A stretch of DNA of 64,000 nucleotides from Coenobita brevimanus (lineage: Eukaryota; Arthropoda; Malacostraca; Decapoda; Coenobitidae), in the NCBI GenBank assembly GCA_032717465.1, contig CM064663.1, positions 13,761,489-13,825,488 of the forward strand, read 5' to 3'. A program made the position numbers and the translations under genes. Below, one piece after another: positions 1-9,780 of the stretch. How positions within the stretch are numbered: the stretch's first letter is position 1; every line of letters begins with the position of its first letter. The notes under the pieces are model-generated. The model ran no database searches and was not told the origin of the DNA. It was given only the letters and a program-made list of their open reading frames with translations.

Positions 1-1035
1 AGGGGGTAGTGTTATGAAGGGGGATTTGCCAGTTAGGTAGTCTTGTACCTTCGAGACGTTTCTGGTACCGTAAGTTCGGTACGAGTCGTCAGAATCGCCA
101 GTTTGCCTGGTGTTTGTGACCGTAGTTATTTCATAAGTTAAACATTCATTTCTTTTCGTGCTTTTTCTTTATAATGTTTTATTTAAGCGATTGCTTGTTA
201 AATTATGTAATTAAAGTTCGTATGGTTAATGATTTAGAGTGTTATGTAATGTAGGAAAACTCTAGTATGTTTTGATGTCTCATAGTTGGTAACTGTTGTT
301 GCTAGGGACTGATGCAAGACAGTATGTCCTAGAATGTTGGAGAAGTAGAAGTTTCGAGAGCAATTCAAGCTTATATAAGATGGGGTAGTGAAAATTACAA
401 GTTTAGTCGGGTGTCAAGTCAGTTTGTGTGAAGTGCAGTCGGTTTTGGTGCAGTCAGTGTCAGTGAAGGTTGTATATTTTTGGTACTTGTGAAAACAGTG
501 GCAAAGAGTGACGGGTTATTGAAGTTTGTATATCAGTGGAACTTGAGAAGACAGTGAAGTGTATTAAGTGTAATTACTGTCAGTGAAGATTATTTTCAGT
601 ACTTGCATAATAAGTGAAGTGTTAACAAGCATTAAGTGTACTAACTGTGAAGTGTTGTTAAACATTAAGTGTAACTGCAATCTATAAAGTGTGTATAGTT
701 CCAGTGCTTATGAAAACAGTGAAGTTGAAAAGCATTAAGTGGAATTATTTGGAAAATAAAGACGTGAACTTTAAGGAGCCAGTGTTTATTTTCGCCTCAG
801 CTGATCTTGTCTACTGCACACCTAAAGGCTGACCATAAGAAGAACAACTCACTGGGCAACGTCCTTCCTATACTGTACTACTGCTGTTGGAGCCTGTGGC
901 AGTGTGGGTTGAGGGCGTAACAATGCGTTTTCTGTCATCACTGGCGTTAATGATGACAGGGCAATGGGCCTGATGGGGTGCAGATGGGGTCCCTACAGTT
1001 GTCCTCAAGTGCTGTTCTTCTGTGCTTACATCCTG
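1..1035. other. Unassigned AT-rich stretch, promoter-like, with degenerate short repeats
   Basis: No convincing coding sequence. A TATATAA box lies at 372-378, preceded by a neutral AT-rich stretch. From about 440 to 760 a loose repeat built on the words CAGTGAAG and CATTAAGTGTAA recurs about every 40-60 bases. The arrangement (TATA box, then a repetitive transcribed leader) would fit the right part of an LTR or a 5' UTR, but I see no partner copy in the window. The stretch 840-1035 just before the LINE 3' end shows nothing recognisable. Confidence 0.3.
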
Positions 1036-1131
1036 CCTAGGTAAACAGAAGCAACAAAAGGCCAGGAGCCTGTAAATTTCTCCCTCCAAGAAAAAATAAA
1101 CACAAGATAAGAGAGCCAAATTCAAGACTGT
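1036..1131 (-). mobile_element. LINE-A copy 1, 3'-terminal piece, left of the Gypsy insertion
   Basis: This is the 3' end of a jockey/CR1-like LINE on the minus strand. The sequence around 1081-1127 (GAGAGCCAAATTCAAGA and the stretch before it) matches the 3' ends of the LINE copies at 20100-20160 and 20840-20882. Its continuation lies at 11335. The last four bases, CTGT (1128-1131), recur at 11331-11334 and are the target duplication of the Gypsy element between them. Confidence 0.75.
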
Positions 1132-1898
1132 TGTTTCGGCTGTATGGATTCCTCAACTAGTCACTACTATATCAGCTTGGAACCCCAAAGCTGATCACCA
1201 ATTTATATATCAGCTCCAGGCAAGGTTAACGTTGCGCCTGGTCGAAGTCACTTCTGGCTGACACATTCCACCCAAACATCTCACTCACTGGAGATTGTGG
1301 GAAATCGGTGTAGAATCCTGTTGAAGAATTAGAAGGTAGCGTGTGCAGGTGAACTGAAACTGAGCAGATTAAATCTCTGTTTATTGGCCACAAAAAGATA
1401 CAACTGCGACACGGAGAGAGCTCTGAGTTATACGTCCCTCTCGTTCTAATGATACCTGCATTCACCCCTAGCCGGCCAGCGTCCCCTCTGGGTGTGACGC
1501 CGAGTCAGCTAAATCAGAGGTGCTAAACCTCCACAGACAACTGGGATTTATACATGAATAGAAGCATCATAACTGTATCATGTACATTATACACCTCAGT
1601 AAAACAGTATTGATTATATTAAAGTATACCAACAAGGTAAATATTTCCCCCAAGACTTAAACATATATGCAATTCATATTTCTCTATCGCCTTCCCTTTA
1701 CTCTAGATTTTGATTAAAAGAACATGTCTGATTGCGCATCCTATCCCAAGCCACACTTTTCAGTGAAATGGAGTTTGTTTGCTTATCGTTCACACTTTGT
1801 TGTACATTGTTAATTATGAATAAACAACTTTATATGTGATTTGTAACAATAGTGTGAAACTACAACTAGTCATGGGAAACAATATTGGCACCAGAACA
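1132..1898 (-). repeat. 3' LTR of the env-bearing Gypsy
   Basis: A 767 bp terminal repeat matching 9781-11330 once the TTAA element in that copy is removed. Both start TGTTTCGGC and end CCAGAACA on the plus strand. It lacks about 20 bp present near 9870 in the other LTR and has scattered substitutions. At 1714-1717 it keeps an uninterrupted TTAA, which is the empty site for the TTAA element in the other LTR. Confidence 0.9.
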
Positions 1899-2209
1899 TT
1901 GCTCGGCCACACCTTTCGACGTCCCCGTCGACACTGTTGTCCTAACTACTGTGTAGCCTAACCAGTGTGAAGGATAGCTAGCTATTTAGCCATGTCCACT
2001 TGCAATCTGCGAGTACGGATCCGTGGTTGTAGTGGGTTTCTCATTCGGCCTCGTAGATTGTAGCCCCAAACACAAACACAGGACAAGACCACAACAAGTA
2101 GAAGACCAACGCCAGGACCAACATAGGTAGGAGAAAGGTATGAAGGGAGATAGGACAGTACAAATGGTTCTAAATCAGTCTTGTTCAGGTGAGTGAGGAA
2201 CTGTTTCTC

Positions 2210-3295
2210 CTAGAGCACATGAGACAGCCTGTTCACATTCAAGGTAGAAACATTGAATGAAGGTAAAAAAGCTCGTAACTGGGACGAGAAGTTCACTGAC
2301 AAGGCTAGATGGTGCTTGTTAGGTAGAACGGCTATCTCCTTACTGTGTAACTCACAGTAATCAGGTGCAACATAGTAACCCTTTACCGTAAGGAACTGGT
2401 TTTGTGAGGCACATGTCAGTGTTACGTCCTCTGTCTCAGGAAAGAAGAAGTATTGTTTCGAATGTACATGAGCATGGAAAACTGACTTCAGTTGAATGGG
2501 TTGGAAAGTGCAATGTTGCAGTGCAGAGGAAGTGTTTGTGTCCAACAAGGTCATCTGACATTTCTCTACCCTTGACGGAATGAAGACAAAATGGAAAGCA
2601 GGACATACATGGAGATCAAGAAATGAGGCCTTACACCTCTCAAATTCATCCACAGTCGTTTCAGCTATATACCCTTTGTCATCCGACATAATTAGCACCT
2701 CTGGTTCCTCACCCTCATTCAGAATAACAAGTGTATTATTAGTGGCAGCAAAAGGGAAATGAATGAACCGCCATGCATGGTATGTTACAGCATTCCTCAT
2801 AGGTACCAGTATCAGGATGCCATCATGGGTCAACTGGGCCTCTAACAATGGGTTATAATATTCCAATTGACTCATACCAAAATGTGGCATAAATCCATGC
2901 TTCACCATAGCTACGTCAATAGCATTGATCAAAATGTGAGTAGGAAGCAATAAAGCATTAACCCTATTCAAACTTGCATCGATTAAGCCGTCCACCATAT
3001 TGGCTGCATGCGACTCGTTGAGAGCATGTAAGTACTCAGCGATGAACACTAAGTTAGCCAGGGTTGGTAAGGTGGTTTGGATGTTGTTCACAACTCCTAC
3101 GAGATATTTGGTAGTCTTAATTATCTCGTTAGCTTTGTTAGTAAACTCACCTAACTGTTCATACATGTGTACGATTAGCCTGTTATTCACCTTTACCGCC
3201 AATGCCAAATCATGCATCTGTCTACCCAATTGCACTACGTCCTTGTCTAGCGCTATACCAAAAAGCTTTTGAGACAGGATGCCTAGGAGATCCAC
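2210..3295 (-). pseudogene. env-like: Env-like protein, C-terminal (fusion-subunit) part
   Basis: Open frame of about 361 codons. Near the start is a hydrophobic stretch with LLGILSQKLFG, resembling the fusion-peptide region of baculovirus-F/errantivirus envelope proteins. A long helical, heptad-rich stretch follows (about residues 20-110), then a Cys-containing ectodomain. The frame stops at 2210-2212 (TAG). In the same frame past that stop, a hydrophobic segment of about 16 residues and a basic tail lie at about 2000-2110, where a membrane anchor is expected. I infer a broken envelope gene. Family placement rests on position after integrase and on overall architecture, not on a search. Confidence 0.6.
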
Positions 3296-3734
3296 AAGTC
3301 CTCCCTCAGTCCGTGCATGGACATGCTTGGAAAGATCAGAATCTGCATTAGGTAATGGACATACAATTTAGTGAGTCTGTCTGTGAGCCTGACTATATGT
3401 CCAGTATGAAGCTCGGTTATACCATGCAAGGTTTGTACCAAAGCTTCATTATCTGAGGTCATCAACTGTGGGTTCCGGTTGAATAACTTGCCGACTTTCG
3501 ACAGTTCCTGTCTGAGGTGAAACAATCCCTTAGAGACCTCTTTAACAATATCTGGAGTTTGGAGACATCCTTCCATTGGGTAGTACAGTAGATGCATACC
3601 GCATCCTCTACTATCACCACCTCTCCAAGTGGGCTCTTCAGTGCTCCTGGCATCAACACAGTCGTCTCCATGTCCGATGTCATTCCATTGGTCCACTCCA
3701 AGCAACACAAAAGGAGCCCAATGGCGAACCACAT
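3283..3734 (-). pseudogene. env-like: Env-like protein, N-terminal part with signal peptide, frameshifted
   Basis: A methionine at 3734 is followed by a hydrophobic run (WFAIGLLLCCL) that looks like a signal peptide, in the frame that also holds the end of the integrase ORF, so env would start overlapping pol. The frame that continues the protein changes near 3590: downstream, the frame ending at 3283 carries a helical, amphipathic stretch consistent with the surface subunit. It changes again near 3310-3340 to join the fusion-subunit frame. These shifts break the gene. No clear furin site was seen. Confidence 0.5.
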
Positions 3735-5036
3735 GCCTGTAAGAGAAGATACTCCCTTGATCGATCTTACTGGGGGATCGTAGCTTGCTGCAATACTCTT
3801 GGTTATGAACAACGACATAGACTGCGACGAAGATGGAGGGGACAATACATCAGACGATTGGTTAGTTAGGCTTAGCTCTTGACTTACTGATTTGACCCTG
3901 TCAGCATGTACTGCCTCCTGAGTTCCATCAGCATCATTCCTTATTCGATAAGTATGTCCACGCACGTGTTCCACAATGGTATATTGTCCGTGGAACTTAG
4001 GTCTGAGCTTGGAAGTTCTCTCAGGGTTGTTGATCATAACCTTCTGGCCTATCTCCAACGTCTTTTCTTGACTATCTTTGTGTTGTTTCACCATCATCTC
4101 CACTATTGAGGCTTTTAATCTTTTTCGTACATCACTATGTATGCGTCGAAACTTTGCAACCAGTACTTTGGCATAATTCTCTTGATTATACACTGGGGTA
4201 GGAGGTCCAGGTAGCAAATCGTAGGGTAACACCTTCTCTCCATAAAGGATATAATGAGATTTCCCCGTTGACGAATTTTTTGAGGAGTTGATGGCCGCCG
4301 CTACATGTGGCAGCCAATCTTGCCACTCTGTCTGCATGGTTATTGCTGGTCTCAAGACTTCCAGTATCTTCCTGTTTGTTCTCTCCACTAGGCCATTGCT
4401 TTTGGGAATGTAAGGCATAATAAAGACTTGTCTTACCCCATACGTATGACAGATTTCCTCTAACACTTGGTTACGAAATTCACTGCCATTATCTTTGAGC
4501 AATACCTGAGGTGTTGAGTATAGACAAATCACTGAGGTTACAAAAGTGTGTGCCACCTCCTTTGCAGTTTTCGTCTGTAAAGGTGCTAAAACAGTGAATC
4601 GCGAAAAATGGTCCACTGCCACCAATACATAGCTTGAGCCTTGATGACTCCTCGGCAACACTAAGAGATCAATGGAGACTGTATCCCATGGTTTATCCGG
4701 TAGGGGATATTCCAAAATGAGAGTCGGAGGTCCCATCGTTCCTCGCATTTCTGCGCACTTGACACATTGACTAACGTGGGCTTCTATGTCCTTCCTCGTG
4801 GTCGGCCAATAGTATTTCTTTCTTGCCTCACGTATGCATCTGCCACGTCCAGGATGACCTGTTTGAGGTACATCATGAACCAATTGTAACACGGCTTGCT
4901 GTAGTGTAGTAGGAACAACGAACTGGTACACAGTATCCTTCCCAGGGGGCTGTTTATATAAAAGGCCCCGTTGAAGATGGAAGTGAGTCATAGGTACTGG
5001 AAGTTCAGGTAGACATGACTTATTGCCAGACTCCAA
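3462..5036 (-). CDS. Gypsy integrase (pol C-terminus)
   Basis: A frame of 524 codons; the integrase proper is roughly residues 30-420. It shows the HHCC zinc-binding domain (HDVPQTGHPGRGR, then CVKC), and a catalytic core with the DDE triad: Asp in VSIDLL, Asp in LLKDNGSEF and Glu in NGLVERTNR. A C-terminal GPY/F-type module follows (IGQKVMINNP, KFHGQYTIVEHV). It is the DNA-joining enzyme that inserts the cDNA. The last approximately 90 codons enter the env-like leader. No stop interrupts the integrase itself, so this segment is open, although the element as a whole is not. Confidence 0.9.
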   Translation of the reverse strand: MESGNKSCLPELPVPMTHFHLQRGLLYKQPPGKDTVYQFVVPTTLQQAVLQLVHDVPQTGHPGRGRCIREARKKYYWPTTRKDIEAHVSQCVKCAEMRGTMGPPTLILEYPLPDKPWDTVSIDLLVLPRSHQGSSYVLVAVDHFSRFTVLAPLQTKTAKEVAHTFVTSVICLYSTPQVLLKDNGSEFRNQVLEEICHTYGVRQVFIMPYIPKSNGLVERTNRKILEVLRPAITMQTEWQDWLPHVAAAINSSKNSSTGKSHYILYGEKVLPYDLLPGPPTPVYNQENYAKVLVAKFRRIHSDVRKRLKASIVEMMVKQHKDSQEKTLEIGQKVMINNPERTSKLRPKFHGQYTIVEHVRGHTYRIRNDADGTQEAVHADRVKSVSQELSLTNQSSDVLSPPSSSQSMSLFITKSIAASYDPPVRSIKGVSSLTGMWFAIGLLLCCLEWTNGMTSDMETTVLMPGALKSPLGEVVIVEDAVCIYCTTQWKDVSKLQILLKRSLRDCFTSDRNCRKSASYSTGTHS

Positions 5037-5048
5037 GGCATAGATGAC

Positions 5049-6446
5049 TCAAGACCACATCGTATCCTTACGTTGTTCTGGCTTTACCGTATCCGGGGAA
5101 TACCCTGAAAGAGGGATATCCTCAGATATGGCAGCAGCAATGACATTTTGTTGGCCTGATAAATATCTGACCTCTGGGTCAAACTCCATTACCTTGCTGG
5201 ACCAAAGCGTAACCTTACCGTGCAAGTTCTTCCCCTTAAACAAGTCACGTATGGGTGCATGATCCATTAGAACAATTATCCGGTACCTGAAGATGATATC
5301 CCGGAAATGTCCTAACGCCCACATGACTACTAATGTCTCCAGGTGTGTTGGTGAGTAGTTCCTTTCTGGGGGTCTTAGTGCCCTACTGGCATACACAATG
5401 GTGTGTGTTTTGCCTTCCTCATCCTTTTGCTGTAACACTGCTCCCAGTCCCAAACCTGAGGCGTCCGTGCATAGGTAAAAAGGTTGAGTATAATTAGGAA
5501 ACGCTAACATGGGAGTCACTGTCATGGCTCTCTTGAGGTCATTAAAGCTTTTCTCTTCCAATGGTCCCCATTGCCATGCAACATCCTTCTTAAGTAGCGT
5601 CGTCACTGATGATGTGATAGCAACATAATTGTGAACAAAGCTCCTGTAAAAACCAGTGAGCCCTAGGAATGAGCGAACATCATCCTTGGATTTGTGTGTA
5701 GGGAACTTTATCATGGCTGTACCCTTATCCGGCAGAGCCTTGATGCCATTGCCATCAACTAAGTGCCCTAGAAATCTAACACTTGCTTTTAGAAAATCGC
5801 ACTCCAACAGCTTGGTTTTCAGACCCGTGGGTCTTAAGGTTTCCATCACTCGTTTTAACTTACTAAAATGAGTGTGGATATCCTTGCTTAAAATTATTAA
5901 GTCATCTAGATACGCTAGGACGTCCTGCCCAATCATGTCACCAAACAACTGATTTATCATCCTCTGAAATGTCAAAGGAGCATTACTCAGTCCAAAAGGC
6001 ATCTGGAGAAATTCAAAGTGCCCACGGTGAGTGCTAAGGGCAATGATGGGATGGCACTCTTCGGTCAGCTCCACCTGCCAATACCCTGACGCTAGATCCA
6101 GGCAGGTGAACACAGTATTTCCTTTACCCAAGGACTGTAGTAAGTCTCTGAGATGCGGAATCGGGTAACGACCCGGTATGGTTACCTTGTTCACTTGCCG
6201 AAAATCTACAACAGGTCTCACACCACCATCCTTTTTAGGCACTAGAAAGAGTGGTACATTCCAAGGTGAGGAAGAAGGCTGAATGACTTCACCATGAAGC
6301 ATCTTTTCAACTTCCCCTTCCACTGCTTTCCTTTGGCTGTGTGGTAGGCGGTATGCAGGCACATATATCGGACTTGTACCAGGGCACAACCCAATATGAT
6401 GCTTCACCTTGTCCGTCTTACCTGGTGGTTCTCCTGGAAGTGCCAC
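5049..6446 (-). CDS. Gypsy reverse transcriptase and RNase H
   Basis: A 465-codon open frame. The RT has the usual order: PLFLVPKKDGGVRPVVDFR, then LDLASGYWQVEL, LQMPFGLSNAP and the catalytic YLDD in VLAYLDDLII. RNase H follows (LCTDASGLGLGAVL, YASRAL, with the LETLVVMWAL Glu region). It copies the RNA genome to DNA and degrades the RNA strand. It lies directly upstream of the integrase frame with a short gap at 5037-5048 and is separated from the protease by a disrupted stretch at 6447-6575. Confidence 0.92.
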   Translation of the reverse strand: MALPGEPPGKTDKVKHHIGLCPGTSPIYVPAYRLPHSQRKAVEGEVEKMLHGEVIQPSSSPWNVPLFLVPKKDGGVRPVVDFRQVNKVTIPGRYPIPHLRDLLQSLGKGNTVFTCLDLASGYWQVELTEECHPIIALSTHRGHFEFLQMPFGLSNAPLTFQRMINQLFGDMIGQDVLAYLDDLIILSKDIHTHFSKLKRVMETLRPTGLKTKLLECDFLKASVRFLGHLVDGNGIKALPDKGTAMIKFPTHKSKDDVRSFLGLTGFYRSFVHNYVAITSSVTTLLKKDVAWQWGPLEEKSFNDLKRAMTVTPMLAFPNYTQPFYLCTDASGLGLGAVLQQKDEEGKTHTIVYASRALRPPERNYSPTHLETLVVMWALGHFRDIIFRYRIIVLMDHAPIRDLFKGKNLHGKVTLWSSKVMEFDPEVRYLSGQQNVIAAAISEDIPLSGYSPDTVKPEQRKDTMWS

Positions 6447-6575
6447 TACGTCGGAGAATTCTTTAAGAAATGCTAGTAACCGCGTTTTATGGGCAATGTT
6501 ATCTGTTACCTTAATGTATTGTTCTAGCAGCTTTACTCTCCCAAGACGTGTAGGTTCCGACTGAGTCGTTGTTTG

Positions 6576-7142
6576 TTATGTGACTATGGGAGAGATCACT
6601 GGTACATCGTTGACTTCCTTTACAGCGGCACCATAGGACATCAAGTCGCCTATATAACATCCATCTCTGAGCTTAACTGCGCCACCACTCATATTTGCGA
6701 TGAAGAGGGGCGTCTTCTGATCTGGTCTGACACTACTCAGGGTGGACTCTAGCGACAATGCCTTATGTTTTACAGCCTCTGTTAAACATTCCACATCAGT
6801 TCCCTCTGACACATCAGGTACTTGTACAGGAATTTTGCAGACAGTTCGACTGGGTAAGTGGTGATTCCCACTCACTATAGCCCTGACCTGCTTCCAATCC
6901 ATACCGTCTGTTTCGTGTGCATCCGGGGACTCCCTTGATGCTTGACTTGTCGGGGCCACAACTGGTTGAACGGCTCCTGATTGGATGCCAGTTCCAGCTT
7001 GTGTTGCTGAGGGACTAAGGCCTACAAACTCCTTTCCATTAAAGGAAATACAACGTTTCTGAGGGTGTATAATCACGTTATACTCCTCCATGGATTCAAA
7101 GCCCAATATCCCATCAGCTGGCAAAGGGAAATCCTCAACCAC
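6576..7142 (-). pseudogene. Gypsy pol linker between protease and RT
   Basis: A frame of about 188 codons that begins in the C-terminal half of the retropepsin fold (DGILGFESMEEYN is the ILG-type strand of aspartic proteases) and continues into the poorly conserved stretch before RT. A break of a few bases separates it from the protease active-site frame at 7148-7408, so the protease is split by a frameshift. The end at 6576 is a stop about 130 bases before the RT frame resumes. Confidence 0.6.
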
Positions 7143-7147
7143 ATAAA

Positions 7148-7408
7148 TTATAGCACGAAACGTTTACCTGCCCTCAGTGTCAATGGTACCTGGCTTACGA
7201 TCTTCATTTCACTCCCTGTCACACCTGTCAAAATCACGTCAGGTGCTGACAATGTCCAATTAGCTCGAGGCATTTCATACTTCAGTCTCTGTAGCGCTTT
7301 ACTAGAAATAATATTTGCACATGCTCCAGTGTCCACTATCAAAGACATCTGGCCTTTCCATATGATCCAAGGTATCGAGAGCAAATCCACCTTTTTAATA
7401 GCTGCCAC
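7148..7408 (-). pseudogene. Gypsy aspartic protease, active-site half
   Basis: An 86-codon frame with the retropepsin active site (SLIVDTGACANIIS) at residues of about 22-36. The catalytic Asp-Thr-Gly is intact. The second half of the fold (ILG motif) is in the neighbouring frame at 6576-7142, so a frameshift interrupts the domain near 7143-7147. In the living element it would process the gag-pol precursor. Confidence 0.7.
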
Positions 7409-7437
7409 ACACGCATCGGTGGACTGTACAATTTTAT

Positions 7438-7962
7438 TTACTTCTGCGTGTGGCCCTGAACTTCCCCCAAACTAGCTTGGTTACCTAGTTTTTCCCGATT
7501 GGCAAGAACAGTTGGGCAATAGTCCGACGAATGAGGATACTGCCCATGAATGACACACCATCTTTGCACTTTTGGCTTTACAGCATTGGTCTTTTGCTGT
7601 GGAGAACTAGTACTGGGTTGTTTGTTGTCTACCTGCTTTTCAGTACTAGGTCCAGACATGGTGGGCAGGTTGGCCTTGGCTGTCTGATGAGCTGTCTTTT
7701 TAACATGCCAACACTTTTTATCTGTGTGACCAGGTTTATTGCCGGTTTTACAAAACCTTCCAGTAGGGCTTTTCTCTGTGTGCACAGCTAAGACACTACT
7801 GTCCTCTCCTTCTGCCTTTGCCCTTAGCTTAAAGCTCATGTCAGGCAAGGCTATTTCAGGAGGCCTTTTGGTCTGCCTAAGTACCTGGTGTTGCCTAGCA
7901 GCGGTTAAACTGGACAGGAATTGCAAGTACTCGAGTAATCTTCCAACCCTCTCAAAAGTCAA
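7438..7962 (-). pseudogene. Gypsy gag C-terminus with zinc knuckle
   Basis: A frame of about 174 codons. Around residue 70 there is a single CCHC-like nucleocapsid knuckle in which the spacing CxxxGxxxGHxxxxC is kept but the second Cys is replaced (FCKTGNKPGHTDKKCW). A lysine- and serine-rich linker follows, then a second Cys/His cluster near the end (WCVIHGQYPHSSDYC). It would bind the RNA genome. It joins the capsid frame at 7966 after a break. Confidence 0.6.
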
Positions 7963-7965
7963 TCC

Positions 7966-9087
7966 TCAAGCTGTGTCTCCCCAGCCCGAAGATTGTAAGG
8001 CTTTGCTAGATTCTGCATTGCATATGCCTGCCTTCGTCAAAGCCTGACTTTCAGTACAGTTAGGATGCTGCTGTGCTCTGTCTATGAACCTAAATACCCT
8101 TGCATCCAACATGTAGCAGTCACTTGCAAAAGTGTTAATGAGGGCTTCCTTAAACTTTTCATACTCATGAGCAGTAGGCCCGCTTTGGAATAATGAGGCT
8201 TCCAGCATTTCCGCTGCTGGGGAATTGGGCTTAATATTTGCATTAATATGCCAAATTTTTTCCCCGTCACTAGCAAGCTGTAATCTATGTACCTGGGCCT
8301 TACAGTCTCGTAGGAAGTGATAGATGTTATAATCATCCCCAGTAAACTGTAAACTCGGTTGGGCTGTAGGTAGCACCTTTATACAATCTGGGTTCGAAGG
8401 TGCCTGAACAAACTGCCCTTGGGACTGCCTAACCGGCGCTACAGGAGGTAAAGTTGAAGGAACGTTAGCAGTAGCCAAATTAGTGGGTGCCATGTTAGGG
8501 AGTTGCCATAAGGGAGGAAGATTCATTTGAGTTTGCATGCCAATATTGTTAGTATTTATGCCCCATGGATTACCAGAAGGATCCTGGGTTTGCATGTCAA
8601 TACTGTTAGTATTCATGCCCCATGAATTAGCATAAGGAACATTGGCAAATAAATGGTCTTGTCCTTGCTGTCCAAAATTTAATGGTGTACTGAACATGCC
8701 TGAGGTGTAAATGGGTATGTGAGTGGCTGCATACCTAGCAGAGATTATTGGACCTTGGTTATCCTAAATGATCACGGGTGCTGTTGGAGTCTGTTCAACA
8801 CCCACAGTCTTTTCACTAAGAGTACTCTCATTAGCAAGACTAGTGGCTATTTTGGACCTAACTGAACTTTCAGGAACTGTAGAATAAGAACGACCAGGAC
8901 GCAAATGTAAAGTGTTCAAGTCCCCACTATCCAGTTCCTCAGAAGTGTCCTGACTACTTAAAGTTTGGATGCCTTTTTCCAGGGTGTCTAGCCAATCACC
9001 CAATTCTGAGTCTGATTCACCTTCCGTTGTGGTTGGTTTGTCTGAATCTCCCCTTAATTTTTGTCCCCACTTCTTCACTGTATCCAT
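7966..9087 (-). pseudogene. Gypsy gag N-terminus and capsid region
   Basis: Two open frames, 8764-9087 (107 codons, acidic and serine-rich) and 7966-8697 (243 codons), separated by a broken stretch at 8698-8763. The second has a proline/glutamine/asparagine-rich start containing a duplicated NPWGINTN-type repeat (8520-8640). A capsid-like helical region follows (YNIYHFLRDCKAQV; MLEASLF; FKEALINTFASD), of the kind found in Gypsy gag proteins. ATG at 9085-9087 is the likely gag start. Function (particle core) is inferred from position. Confidence 0.55.
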
Positions 9088-9780
9088 CTAACCTTGTCAT
9101 AATTCCCTTCCCAGTCACAGGAAAAATTAAAATGACACAAATAGATTAGTTATGGCTTTTAGCAAGAGAGAATGGGACACAGACAAGACGTACAGAAAAT
9201 GTATGTATTGTGGGGAAACTGAGATACCTTTACTTTTTTATACATTATCTAACTAACATGTGCTGCTTGAAAAGTGTGTTTGAGGGTTCATTGTGCACGT
9301 ACACTACTTAGGTGTCATATGATGCTGAAGTTCCCAGTACATTCGTACTGCAAGTCCACACGCCTTGCAAGGTTTCTCCTCCAACCACACGACGAGTCTA
9401 CCCCCCACGGTTGTCCTTGGGCAACTACAAGGCGACCCCGTGACACACCACACCACACCGCATGCTCACCCTGCCTCCACATCCAAAGTTGCTAGATGTG
9501 TCCAGACGATCCAACCCTTCACCGCACTGGCCTCGGTACGAGAGCGAAATAATTGCCAGTTCGTGCTTGAAGATAGAGATATCTCGACAGGCAGAGATGG
9601 AGAGAGAACGAGATTATTCTGAGATCTGCTTTACTTACTCCACAATTAGTCCCTTTGCAATAGGAGAGTAAGATTTTCTGTTCACCTGCAGGATCATGAG
9701 CAGTTGCAAGGGTTTACTACAATCCCTTTAGCACCTTGTCGTATCCTAGCACTGTCGTTCCACATCTGGCACCAAAAATA
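9088..9780 (-). promoter_or_regulatory. Gypsy leader with primer-binding site
   Basis: This is untranslated leader between the 5' LTR and gag. The complement of 9757-9774 reads TGGTGCCAGATGTGGAAC, starting six bases inside the LTR with the TGG that pairs with a tRNA CCA end, so it is the minus-strand primer-binding site. I do not assign the tRNA. No gene was seen in the remaining approximately 670 bases; plus-strand frames here look like chance. Confidence 0.65.
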
